This document shows, piece after piece, positions 50,100 through 60,779 of a DNA stretch of 64,000 nt. Both the position numbers and the translations under genes were made by a program. The stretch spans positions 238,861 through 302,860 of the forward strand of contig JAZKJV010010135.1 in NCBI GenBank assembly GCA_037367405.1, written 5' to 3'. The first letter of the stretch is position 1. Each line of letters begins with the position of its first letter. The notes beneath the pieces were generated by a model. The model worked only from the letters and a program-made list of their open reading frames with translations, was not told the origin of the DNA and searched no databases. Origin of the DNA: Ottelia alismoides (lineage: Eukaryota > Streptophyta > Magnoliopsida > Alismatales > Hydrocharitaceae).

Positions 50100-50520
50100 A
50101 TAAATCTATTACTATACTTATGTACGAAAATTAATATACGAGTACCAATGCGAATATTAGCGAATGTCAAAGTGATATTCATTTTCGCATCCATTTTAAA
50201 ACGAATATGAACACGAATGTCAAAATATGTATAAACGAATACGATAGTGGATCAGATATGAATATATTCATATTCTTTTTCATCCCTACTCGTTGGTCAG
50301 TGGAGGGCTTCTCGAATCCGTAGGGGTGGATGTTGGAGAGGGGGTTGTTCATGACGCCCATCTGGTCAAAGCTCTTGATCACTTCCATACGTTGCAAGGT
50401 CTCGAACACCATGTTCGCGCTATCCATCCGTTGCCTTATGTGGCGGTTGTGCAGCACGATTGAGGGTGCCTCCGCCACCGTCATGGAGGCCATGAGAAAG
50501 TGGAGGCGTATAGGCTGTGG

Positions 50521-51449
50521 TCGAGACTTTAACCAGTAGCAGTACATGAGCGTCTTTCACCGGTGAATCCAACAAGGAAGGACACCACCACCAGAACCCC
50601 TTCACGGGACCCCTTGAGCACGAAGCTCCTCTTGTCCAAGAAGAAGCACACGCGTCGTCCGACCAATCCCTCCAGACTTATCTCCACCTTCGGGAGAGGA
50701 GAAATTAGGAAGGGATGAGGAAGGTGACATCACGAATAAAAAATAATGAAGATATATACAAATACCAACGATAAGACGGCATGGTTAGATTAATCTAACG
50801 GCTGATTGAGCAAGTTGACAAATTAGTGGTAGGGTTAGATTAACCTAAGGGCTGATTGAGTTAGTTGACAAATTAGTGGTAGAGTTTTTAAGTAATATGG
50901 AGCGATTATTCAGGATTTTAGGTGTAATTCATGATTATGGATGGTTGTGCATGCAAATATGAAAGTATACATAGTTATGAATGCAATCTATATTATATTG
51001 GACTTCGGGGTCACATAAAAATTCATAAAAAAATCATATGGATTTATATTTTGATCCAAATCCGATCAATTTCTATTTCGAACTTGGGCGGGATCGAGTT
51101 TTGGGTTAAAATAGGTTGACCGGACCCAATGCTCATCTCTATCAAGGGTCAACCACTTGTATTCACCCATCTCAAGGCATAATTAAGATTGGAAGAAAGT
51201 AAGGAATGCACCATTTCTTTCCACTCAGCAACATATTCCATTTAACATATTTGTTATACGAATTTATTATTTATACATTATCTGAATGAGCCGAACTTTA
51301 CACTCTCGGGAATCGCCACTATTAGCCGATATAGTTTGTCCTCAACAAGGGTGTTGGTTCTTTTGTTCTAAGTTCTTTTTTGTTCGCTTCTTTTTCATTC
51401 TTCTTTCAATCTACCTAATCATTCCCTTTCCAAGCTGTTCAGCCATGTA
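50521..51449. other. No gene recognised; 50-base tandem duplication
   Basis: The part to about 50710 may be leader sequence of the eIF4A-like fragment. At 50783-50881 a unit GGTTAGATTAA.CTAA.GGCT.. occurs twice with a 50-base period. Confidence 0.5.
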
Positions 51450-52150
51450 TTTTCTCGAGTGATTTACTCGACAAGGAATCCCATCACTCAAATATCCGAT
51501 TAGAGCATTTGATTTGGATATTTCCTTATTAGGACATCAATCGATAAACAGTTCGTCGAACGGCGAACCGTTCATCAATCAATGCATCTTCTAACACATT
51601 CGACGCCGGTAGGAATTTATATATATAAATATATTAAAATAATATATAATATTATTTCAAAAAAATCGTTTGAATTTTATATTATTAAAAATAATATAAA
51701 AAATAAAAAATATATAATATTATTCTTGAAATCTCGTTTGGATTTTATATTATTAAAAATAATATATGAAATTATTTAGAAATAAGAACGGTGTGCGGAT
51801 TGTCATTTCTTAATAATTTTATATATTATTTTTAATAATATAAAATTCAAATGACTTTGAAGTAATATTATATATTATTTTAATATATATAAATCAAAAC
51901 AACAGTTGAAAGAATATTATACAATAAATTTAATATATAAAATCAAAAGGGGAACAATTTGCCAATCGGCAAATGGTTCATCTAAAACAATAGTAACCTG
52001 TTAGAAAATGCATTGATCTGTAAATGATTTATCGATCGGCGAACCGTTCGTCGATCGATACTCTGACAAAGAAATTTCAAAATCAAATGCCTTAACGGAA
52101 CATTTGAGTGATGGAGATGTCGCTGTTAAAAAAATCACTCTATTTCTCTT
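51450..52150. repeat. Fold-back element, ~700 bp with arms over 250 bp
   Basis: The left arm (ATCACTCAAAT.., near 51482, then AACGGCGAACCGTTC, GCATTTGATTT) pairs with a right arm ending ATTTGAGTGAT near 52112. Pairing continues through AT-rich blocks (TTGAATTTTATATTATTAAA with its complement) to a centre near 51790. The arms are diverged. No coding and no clear target duplication. Confidence 0.75.
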
Positions 52151-53199
52151 CCATATTTAAACGAATACGAGTCTCTTTGAAAAAAGCAGAAGCTTGAACC
52201 TGGCATAACGATATCGATATATAAATCAGGTAAATCCAAAGCGAAATTAAGGTTGTGGCACTTTGATTCCGAGTGATATAAGCAAAGCAGCAAAATAACG
52301 GACCCTGAAAATCTGCGATGCAGTGTCGCTTCCAAACGGAGACGAACATCGACAAACGAAGGTGTGATGGTGACGACCACGAATACAGAAAGGCCGTATG
52401 TATACATACATACATACGTAAAGCAGCAGCAGCGGTACAAAAGATACTGCGGCAGCGAAAAGGGCCCCGAATTTCTCTTCTTTTGGTTCCATCAAAGGAT
52501 CCTGCACCCTCTCCTCTCCTTTGTTTCCAATGCAAATCTCCATCATTTCAGGCTCTTTTAGTTTCCAACATCAAATCCACCCCCCATTTCACTCCCCGAT
52601 GCCATCGCAGGAAGATCGATTAATTGCCCATAAAATATCGTGTGATATTTGCATTGTAACTCCTCAACTCTTGTCCAACTGCTCGCCGTACGACTTTTAA
52701 TTTCGTAACAATTTTTCACAATTTTCGTATTTTAATTGGTGTTATTTTAAGATTGTTGAGAAAATGATCTATATTAAAATGAGCATTACACGATATTTTT
52801 AATCCAAGAATTTATTATTTGTTTTTTTTGATAAAAAAATCTGTTTGACAAAAAAATTACGCCTCAAAACGAACTTGATACAAAATTATCAGGAGTTATC
52901 GGGCATGATTCTGATTAATTTACTATATATAATTTAGATATAAGTTCGAACAATCTTAATATGAACGAGTGCTCTCTTTTTCTAAAGCTCATGATACAAT
53001 ATTATTAGATTTTATCATCATATTGTTGACATGGTATTATGATAAAAACTACTTAATATAATAGGGAAAGATTAATGGTATTTAATATAAGGTGTAATGA
53101 TAAACTAATAGGGAATTTTTTTAATATATTTTTCAATATAACAAATCCTTTAGTTTCAAGACTTAAAATACGTTGTTTTAAACAAGAAGGAATATTTTA
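52151..53199. other. No gene recognised
   Basis: AT-rich with short frames on both strands. A TACA tetranucleotide run lies near 52402. Minus frames 52140-52546 overlap each other and have no domain. Confidence 0.45.
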
Positions 53200-53713
53200 A
53201 ACAAGGAGGGGGAGGAGAAGGGCGGAGGGGGAGCTGATGGGCGGAGGGAAAGGAGCAAGGCACAGGGGGAGCCACTAGGCGGAGGGAGAGGAGCCGCTGG
53301 GTGCAGGGGGAGCCGTTGGGCGCAGGGGGAGGAGCAGTGCAGAGGGGGAGCCGCTGGGCGAAGGGGGAAGAGCAGGGCGGAGGGGGAGCTACTGGGCAGA
53401 GTGGGAGGAGCCAGGCGGAGGTCGGAGCGGGGCAGAAGGGAGGAGCGCAGGCAGAGGGGGAGGAGCTGGGCGCGCGGGGGGGGGGGGGGGGGGGGAGAAG
53501 GGGAGGAGGAAGAGGATGATTTTTTAGTCCTTTGTTTCTAATTTATTTCCGGATGTATCCTCAAATTAAACGTCCATTTGCGTGAAAAAATGGACGGCAA
53601 CTAACCTGAGGGGTACAAATGATAAAATAGACAGATTTCGAATGCACAACTAATATTCCCAAAATCATAACTTATATTGCAATATCTCGGAGGGGCACAA
53701 CTAATAAAAACCC
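53200..53713 (+). mobile_element. Non-autonomous MULE remnant, G-rich
   Basis: A purine-rich block (GGAGGGGGAGCCGCTGGGCG and variants, 53200-53515) is followed by the family's right terminus with AAACGTCCATTTGCG, spaced GGGCACAACTAATA words and the end AATAAAAACCC at 53713. No left terminus was found. It lies about 450 bases upstream of the MEI2-like gene. Confidence 0.6.
53476..53495. repeat. Run of 20 G
   Basis: An uninterrupted G homopolymer; its length may be a sequencing artefact. Confidence 0.8.
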
Positions 53714-54166
53714 TAGATTATATGGGAAACTTCGAATGAAATCGGGTTTTTTCCTTGTTCTTTTTGGTTTGGTCTATTCCTTGTTCTTTTTGGTTTGGTT
53801 TGAGAAATCAGGGTGTAACAAAATATCATAGGCAGAGATATAATGTAATAATTATGTTACCACTTATAGGTACATATCTTATTTTTGAAATAAAGCCTTT
53901 CCCTCAAAGATAAATAGACATTACCTTTAAAAAAATGGCATTGTACTAGTGTAAAACGAACATAGAAGAAGAACCATGTCCCTACATGGCATGTTTCCAC
54001 ATGTCTTACCATCCATCCATGCATGCAGCATGCATCCCGCCGTCCATCACCAACAGCCTCCCATCTTTGCTTCTCCTGTTATATATATTCCAACACATAC
54101 CCCGACACCACGGCCCCTCCACAGTAGCCGACCTCCACCGCCGCATTCTCCACACCCCCACGCAAC

Positions 54167-55537
54167 ATGATGCTCAACCCACAGGCTCCTCCCTTGTATC
54201 AGCTCCATCATCCTTCCTCTCCCCACTTCCCACTTCCAATCCCTCCTTACCCATCTCCCTACTTTCGTCTCCTTCCAGATATCCACTACGGCTTTCCATA
54301 TGCAACCCCGCCTCCTCCTCAGATTCCTACTTCCCTTCCTCCGCTTTCAGCTTCGTGCCGACGAAGTACGTGCGCCATCCCCTTTACCCTATCTACGTCA
54401 CAGGTACCGCAGCAAGTCCTTATGGGTACCCCTGTACCGAGACCCCTCTGAAGGTTATAGACGAGAAACCGTCCCAAGATCCCGTTTTGGCGACTGCCAT
54501 CACAGAGAAATCCATGGTCATTCAGAAAGATGACGTTCTTGATAAGAGATCAGGCGAAGTTCATGGTCGGATCGGTGTCAAGAACGGCTTTCGGGGTGTT
54601 TCTATGTGCCGGGGAGTGAAAGGAGGGTGCAGGAGGAAGGTCGTTTGGTTGCCGAAGGGTTCAGCTGATCACTCCGTGGCGTACATCCCATTCTCCAAAA
54701 CATCTTCCTTCCTCGAGTTCGAAGGAGCGGTTGCGAAGAACAAGTCGGGTGAGTTCACGGTGATAATCAGGAATATTCCCAACAAATACAGGTACCAAAA
54801 AAAAAGATCTATCACTTCCGTTCATTTCAAAAGTCCACTTAGTCGGTGCCTTCTGATGATATAAATGACGTTTAATTAATTGGGTTGTAAGAACAGCAGG
54901 AAGATGCTGATCGACGTTCTCGACGAGCACTGCCGTGAAGAGAACATAAACCTCCAGAGCCAAAGCGCCAACGCTGACTCTCTTTCCCAATACGACTTCC
55001 TCTACCTCCCGATCGATTTCAGGTTAATCAGCCTATCACTCTCTTTATTACCATGTTGGAATTAATTACATTTATTGCCGCATTGATTCCGAAGGTGAAG
55101 AGGCACATCTTTACTGTTTTGCTCTCCCTCCCAATGTACTAAACAGGCACAAAGGGAATTTAGGTTATGCTTTTGTAAACTTCACAACCGTAGAAGCTGC
55201 CAAGAGGTTCTACCGCTACCTCCACGGGCAGAAGTGGAAGTCCTTCCAGTCCAAGAAGATCTGCTGTGTCGGCTACGCCAGGATTCAGGTATATACGTAT
55301 GATATAAACATATATCCAACGTTCTTCTCTACATTCGCTACACGCGTATACTGACCACTGCTCGGTGCAACTTTGGGGTTTCTACAGGGAAAACAGCATT
55401 TGGTGGACAACTTCACGTCATCAAAGTTCCCGTGCGAATCTGAGGAGTTTCTTCCGGTTGTGTTCGCGCCCCCGAGAGATGGAAGTGCTCAGACCAACCC
55501 TGTCATCGTCGGACGTCGTGTGGGTGGGAGGATTTGA
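54167..55537 (+). CDS. MEI2-like RNA-binding protein, four exons
   Basis: Exons: 54167-54791, 54897-55022, 55147-55288 and 55388-55537, with GT-AG introns. The joined reading holds the C-terminal MEI2 RRM: FTVIIRNIPNKY, then SRKMLIDVLDEHC after intron 1, FLYLPIDF, and LGYAFVNFT (RNP1) after intron 2, then a short tail ending TGA. Plant MEI2-like proteins bind RNA and act in meiosis and shoot development. The N-terminus is uncertain. ATG 54167 opens LNPQAPPLYQ, like other members, but in a different frame from the rest; the RRM frame is open from ATG 53986, though its first half looks non-coding. Either a frameshift lies near 54350 or the start is at 53986. Intron 1 ends in CAGCAG, a tandem acceptor that could add or drop one residue. 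Confidence 0.82.
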
Positions 55538-56843
55538 GCTGACTTGGTCTTTTATACGGTGCTGGCGTTTCCTGTGTACGGGGTAGAGATTAAGTAGTAT
55601 TAAGCACGGTGGATCTGCTAATGCTGGTTGCTGCTGTTGTGTAGCGGCGGATTAGAAGTTGGCAACCAGCTTTAGCAGTTCGAAGAACCAAGGCAGTGTT
55701 CAAGTTGCTGTTGTACAGTAATGCCATTGGGTGCTCTAGTGTTCGAGTTGCTGTTGTAATCTGCCAAGTATCCCTGTCTAGATGTTCTTGGAAACCCTGT
55801 TTACTAGACGTGAGGATCTGTGTTACTTTAATGATGGGATGTGTCTGTATCGTCGGAACTTAATGTATAATATAGATTTAAGATAAGTTTGAAAAATGGC
55901 ATGTGATCGAAAGCTCTGCATTTTCTTCTGATATATTTCAGGTCCTATCTGCTCGAGGTGGGTGATTGAAGAGATTGATGTGTATGAATCGAAAATATCA
56001 TCCATTGTGTACGTTGCACTTGATCGCTTCATTAATTCCTTGTACGCTGTCCTTATTAAAAGTGGCTGTAGAACTAAAATATACGTTGTAGTTCGTACCA
56101 AGTTATTCTTTTTTCCTTTTTTTGAGAAATCATAATAAGCAATTCAAAATTTCAAACAAGGCGCAGGCGGCGACGTCTGCTTTTATTTGAACAGGATGTG
56201 TCTTTGCATGGATCTGTACATCTGCAATTTGTATCTGACAGGCATATCATGTCGCAGACAGGAAATTTCTTCAATTGGGTATGTGAATATCAACGCATCC
56301 TATCATGTGGGAACGAAGAGATGATATTGACATTGTTGAAAATTTCCACATCAACTTTGATTACCATCGGAGTGTACAAAGTTTTTTTAGAAAGCTCTAA
56401 AAATGAAGAATGGGCTACTAAATAAGTGTTGAATTATTGAGGGCTGTTCGTATTAGAAACAAAGAATAATGTGGGATTTTGAACAGTTTAATTTTATTTC
56501 AATGGATGATTGGAAGATGATGTTACTTACCTTGAGAATATTGAGTTATATCTCAGGGTAAGGGGATCTGTCATCTATGCTAGACATGTAACAATGTGTA
56601 TCATTTGTCTTAAAATTGTTTTCTGTTGTGATTTTCGTGTAGCGATTCTCGCCAACTGACATTTTTCTTAAAATTTGCATCAACAATTTGAAGAAAATAT
56701 TAACAGATAATCGTTGCTATATCATTTGTTGCTAGCACTGGATCATCTAAAACTCGAATACCATTTTCGTTATGAATTTATTGAATTAAACAATGATTAA
56801 TATTTATTTTATAAATTTAGCAGCAAATATGTACCAATGAATA
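55538..56843. other. MEI2-like 3' flank, no further gene seen
   Basis: The first few hundred bases should be the 3' UTR. The frames 55823-56101 and 56198-56425 have no recognisable domain. Confidence 0.5.
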
Positions 56844-57607
56844 ATAAATTATGGGATTTTATCACTTGTGCCCCTCCGAGATCTTGCAATTTCAGTTATA
56901 CCCCTATCTTTTTGGTAATATCAGTTGTGCCCCTCAAAACTTGATAATTTATCACTTGTGCCCCTCGGGTTAGTGACCGTCCATCCACAGTGCAAACGGC
57001 CGTTAACTTTGAGGACATAGGCGGAATTACTTAAAAAAAAAGGTTAGGAGGTCATTTTACACCCTCCTCATCTCTTCTTCTTCCTCCTCCTCCACATCCT
57101 CTTCCTCCTCCTCCTCAAGTGTGTTCGTGATCAAGTGTGTTCGTTTTAAGCGGCGACTGCCGATGTCTGGCGATGGCTCCGTTGATGCCGGACGTGTCGG
57201 AGGCTGTGGATCTCGATCTATTGACGTGCGACCACCTGTGGTTGTTGTTTTAACGAAAGCTCCGTATCTGATAGTGATGATACAATCCTCAATCCCCGTC
57301 GATCCCAAAAGTATTATGATCAGATCCAGATAATTTGCGTCCTGCAAATGTTCATGCAACTCGAGAGTACATCTCCGTCGAAATGGAGGAAAGGGTCTAA
57401 AATCCAGATCGGATGAATGATCCGAGGTAATTGAGCTACGGAGCGGAGGTGTAGAACTGGATTTGAAATTGAAATGGAATTGAGAAAGGACAGATTTTTG
57501 ATGATTGGGCGTTAGGTTGGAATGAATTTGAGAAGATAAATCAAAGGAATTGAGAAGAATAATAGAAGCGATAGAAGAGAGAACAGAGAGAATGAGTGAC
57601 CTGGAAA

Positions 57608-58396
57608 CTACTGGTAGAATGAGATGATATAGAATCGCCTGGGAACCGAGCTCCGACGAGCTCGATGGTTATTGCCTGCTACGGAGAAGCGACCTCCAGT
57701 GGCTTGACGCACAGCGGAGCAAAGCTGCGCTGCGGAAGAGATCACGCCGTACGTCGCCTCTACGCTCTCGCTCAACGAAAGAAGACTGGAGTCTGCCACC
57801 CTCATGACCTCTCTCAACCTCAGATCTGGAAAGCTAATGGCGGGAAAATGGCGGATGGCGGAGTTAGAGGGGAGTCGACGGCTTCTATAGACGATGCGGG
57901 ATACGGGCACATGCCGCGGTGAAGGGAGCGTGGAGGTGAGTTGGCGCCGCGGGAGGTGCTGCGTCGGGGCGGGGGAGGGAGGTGGGTTGCGAGGGGGCAG
58001 GGAACCGAGGGAGTGGGGGGGGAGGGAGGGCTGCGTCGTGGCGGGGAGGTGAGTGGAGCTCGGGGCGGGTGCTCTGTCTGGTTGACGCGGGGAGGGGGAG
58101 GGGGAGCAGGGGGCGGCGCCGGGGAGGGGAAGGGAGCTCGGGGCGGCGCCGGGGAGGGGAGGGAAGCTCGGGGCGGCGCCGGGGAGGGGAGGGGAGCTCG
58201 GGCGGCGTCGGGGAGGGGAGGGGAGCTCGGGGCGGCGTCGGGGAGGGGAGGGGAGCTCGGGGCGGCGGTCGGGGAGGGGAGGGAGCTCGGGGCGGAGCTC
58301 GGGCCGGAGAGGGAGGGAGGAGGAGGTTGGAGGAGGAAGAAGAGGCCTCTGGACAATAATACCCCTCTTAAATGCACCAAGGTTTGAAAAAACCAT
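57608..58396 (-). CDS. Open frame in the non-autonomous MULE, doubtful
   Basis: A 262-residue minus frame starts MVFSNLGAFKRGIIV at 58396. Its middle is a proline/arginine-rich repeat (RRPELPSPP) encoded by the minisatellite. Its last ~60 residues (FPDLRLREVMRVADSSLLSL, then SAAQLCSAVRQATGGRF) look more like ordinary protein. The first 15 residues recur in the other MULE at 59466, so they are element sequence. The C-terminal part could be a captured exon; I do not recognise its source. Confidence 0.3.
   Translation of the reverse strand: MVFSNLGAFKRGIIVQRPLLPPPTSSSLPLRPELRPELPPLPDRRPELPSPPRRRPELPSPPRRRPSSPPLPGAAPSFPPLPGAAPSSLPLPGAAPCSPSPSPRQPDRAPAPSSTHLPATTQPSLPPHSLGSLPPRNPPPSPAPTQHLPRRQLTSTLPSPRHVPVSRIVYRSRRLPSNSAIRHFPAISFPDLRLREVMRVADSSLLSLSESVEATYGVISSAAQLCSAVRQATGGRFSVAGNNHRARRSSVPRRFYIISFYQ
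58080..58295 (+). repeat. G-rich minisatellite, ~30-base unit
   Basis: About five or six units of GAGCTCGGGGCGGCG followed by (C/T)CGGGGAGGGGAGGG. The many G runs on one strand could form quadruplexes. Confidence 0.85.
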
Positions 58397-58551
58397 GGTT
58401 AAGTCAATTCATTGACGGTCAACCTGACGGAAGGGCACAACTGATGACGGTGAAACTTTTGAGGGGCACAACTGATATTATTAAAAGATAGGGGTATAAC
58501 TGAAATTGCGAGATCTCGGAGGGGCACAAGTGATAAAATCTCATAAATTAT

Positions 58552-59310
58552 TCATTATTATATCAGATTTGTTGTAGTGACTCCTTACGGCCCTTCGGCG
58601 AGGGGTTATCCTCATTTAGGAGGGTTTTCCTCAAAACTTACATCTCTCTTACATGGGTTCATGCATTCTTTCTTTTTTAATACATTTAAATAAATCATTT
58701 TTCTTTCATCCATTCCATAAAAAAATATATTATATCGTCATATCAAATAGAAATTATAAAATACTTAACTTGTACACACTTTTTTCAAACTTCAGTACAA
58801 TTACATTAGATCGACTACTTATTTTTCCAAACTTCGGTGCAATTACATCACAACAAATCCTCTCAACCCCAAACTCTATCCAAACACCAAGCCACAAAAA
58901 CAGACTATCTTCACCCGGGTTACCGTAAGATAACCATCTATCAAAACACACCCTAGAGAAGATGGGTAATTATTGGCTTTGCTAGGAAGAGCCATCGTCA
59001 AGTGTGTAGGGGATATGCCATGCCTTTCTTCCTTGCAATACAAAAAGGACCAGCGACGCAGATTATTGCCTGTTTGTCCTCTGTTTCGATGTAAACCTTT
59101 CCTATTTATATGTTAACACATTAAAAATATTGCGGTTTCATTCTTTCTTGTCATTTGCCTACAAGAGAAGTTCCCTGGCAAACATAAAGCACCAAACATT
59201 ACAAAGATTAAGCTACCAGGTCGAAAATAAAAATTCCTGTGAATTATAACAAATTTGATAAGCCCTATGATCGATGCCAAATGTGTAGCAGGTTTATTCT
59301 CGAGCATGCT
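58552..59310. other. No gene recognised between two MULEs
   Basis: AT-rich; short frames only. Confidence 0.5.
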
Positions 59311-59319
59311 TTTTTTAAA

Positions 59320-60770
59320 AGGATTTTATCACTTGTGCCCCTTCGAGATATCGCAATATCAGTTATGCCCTATCTTTTTGGTAATATCAGTTTGTGCCCC
59401 TCAAACTTGCTCCGTCATCACTTGTGCCCTTCCGTCAGATTGACCATCAATGAGTTGACTTAACCATGGTCTTTTCAAACCTTGGTGCAGTTAAGAGGGG
59501 TATTATTGTCCACACATCTTCATCTTCTTCCTCCTCCATTTGTTCTTCTTCCTCTCTTCATAATTTCTCTCTCTTATTTGCACCTTCATGCATCCATCGA
59601 ATCTTTAAAATTTTTGCATTTTCACGGATATATCACTCATTACGGATCAAATGGTGAATTTTATTGAATTTTTTGGTGACTTTTCATGAATCAATTAATC
59701 GAAAATTTATCTAAATGCTGAAAGCCCTGGGGGCTGACCTGGGGCGGCGGGCTATGGGCGACGAGTCTAGGGGCGACCTGGGGGTGGGGGGAGGCCGACA
59801 GGGGGGCGACCTGGGGCGGCGGGGCTAGGGGGCGCAGGGAGCAGGCCGGCAGGGGGATAGGGCGTGTCGTGGGTATGAAGATGGACATGCTGAAAGGGGA
59901 ACTGGGCGGCGGCGGAGGAGGTGGAGAGGGCGGGCCTCGTCCACCATTGCGGCGGAGATGTCGCTGGCAGAGACCAGGGCGCCCTCGGAGGCGAGGGGAT
60001 GGAGAGACTGCCCGTGTCGCAGCCGCCATCGCAGACGGTGACGCCCTCGAGGGGGCCGCCGTCGCGGAGCCGGTGCCGAGGAGGGTGAGCGTCGCGGAGG
60101 GGAGTCATCCAAGGGGAGGGCGTCGGAGATGAAGATGGGGGAGGGCGAGGGTGCGGGTGGTGGGTCTGGTGGAGCGACGGAGGGTGTGGAGGGGAGAGGT
60201 GGAGGGAAGGAGGGATGTGAAGGACGCCATTGGTGTCGGGGGTCGAGGTGTGGTGGAGCTCAAGTTCCTGGGTGTAGTGTGTCCCAGGAGGAGGGGGAGC
60301 AGGGGGTGGCGCCGGGGAGGGGGTGGCGGGCTGGGAGGAGGTGCGGGGGGAGGAGGTGCGGCATCGGGGAGGGGAGAGGGTGCGGGGCTGGGCGGCGCGG
60401 GCAGGGGCAGAGGCGGCGGGTTGGGAGGAGGTGTGTGAAGCTCGGGGCGGAGCTGGGCGGCGTGGGGCAGGGGCGGGGGCGGAGAGGGAGGAGTAGGAGG
60501 TTGGAGGAGGAGGAAGAGGATGGGGGAAGAGGAGGAAGAAGAAGATAATGAGGAAAATGGTGTCAAATGACCACTGAACCATTTTTTTAAAGATAATTCC
60601 GCTTATGTCCTCGAAGTTAACGTCCGTTTGCACTGTAGATGGACGATCACTAAACCCGAGGGGCACAAGTGATAAAATAGCAAGTTTTGAGGGGCACAAC
60701 TGATATTACCAAAAAGATAGGGGCATAACTGATATTGCGATATCCGGAGGGGCACAAGTGATAAAATCCA
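59320..60770 (-). mobile_element. Non-autonomous (Pack-type) MULE with CHLM fragment
   Basis: The termini AGGATTTTATCAC and GTGATAAAATCCA are flanked by perfect TTTTTTAAA at 59311-59319 and 60771-60779. By subterminal sequence it lies inverted relative to the element at 56853. The interior holds a fragment of a chlorophyll-synthesis gene and a G-rich block. Confidence 0.92.
59930..60110 (-). pseudogene. CHLM: Captured fragment of Mg-protoporphyrin IX methyltransferase
   Basis: CHLM methylates Mg-protoporphyrin IX with S-adenosylmethionine in the chloroplast. On the minus strand one frame reads RDGGPLEGVTVCDGGCDTGS and then LSIP. That is the SAM-binding motif I of CHLM, with a glycine replaced by D. 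One base out of frame the match continues: LASEGALVSASDISAAMVDE. So a single-base indel lies near 59995. The flanks on both sides do not match CHLM as far as I can see. It is a partial copy of one exon carried by a MULE and cannot make an enzyme. Confidence 0.82.
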
Positions 60771-60779
60771 TTTTTTAAA

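Larger units (their letters stand above)
40835..50288. mobile_element. Small hAT-type element, interrupted by a MULE
   Basis: It starts TAGGGATGAAAACGG at 40835 and ends TTTTCATCCCTA at 50288. The flanking 8-mers CCTATTGG and CTCGTTGG agree at five positions. Without the nested MULE it is about 480 bases of AT-rich sequence with no coding capacity, so it is non-autonomous. Confidence 0.7.
40748..50520 (-). pseudogene. eIF4A-III-like DEAD-box fragment, split by nested transposons
   Basis: eIF4A-III is the RNA helicase of the exon-junction complex. On the minus strand, 50520-50297 reads an N-terminal part ending VFETLQRM, EVIKSFDQMG, YGFEKPSTDQR, matching the family's FETS.GVEVI.SFDQMGI and YGFEKPSAIQQR (Q motif). 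The reading resumes on the other side of the insertion at 40834-40748 with KGKDAIAQVQSSTSKTSMI, matching motif I (AQSGTGKT), then stops. Both glycines of the Walker A core are serine, so it could not bind ATP normally. The rest of the helicase is absent. The break carries a diverged 8-bp hAT duplication. Confidence 0.75.
56853..58542 (+). mobile_element. Non-autonomous MULE with perfect 9-bp duplication
   Basis: The termini GGGATTTTATCAC and GTGATAAAATCTC are flanked by ATAAATTAT at 56844-56852 and 58543-58551. Each end carries three to four TATCA(C/G)TTGTGCCCCTC words. The interior is unrelated to the transposase and ends in a G-rich minisatellite. Interior sequence of this kind suggests capture of host DNA. 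Confidence 0.93.

Noticed and set aside
52140..52623. Overlapping frames on both strands near 52.3 kb
   Set aside because: No domain, no splice pattern, and three frames compete.
60105..60699. Proline-rich minus frames of 150-310 codons
   Set aside because: They arise from the G-rich plus strand of the MULE. Only the short CHLM-like portion is supported.
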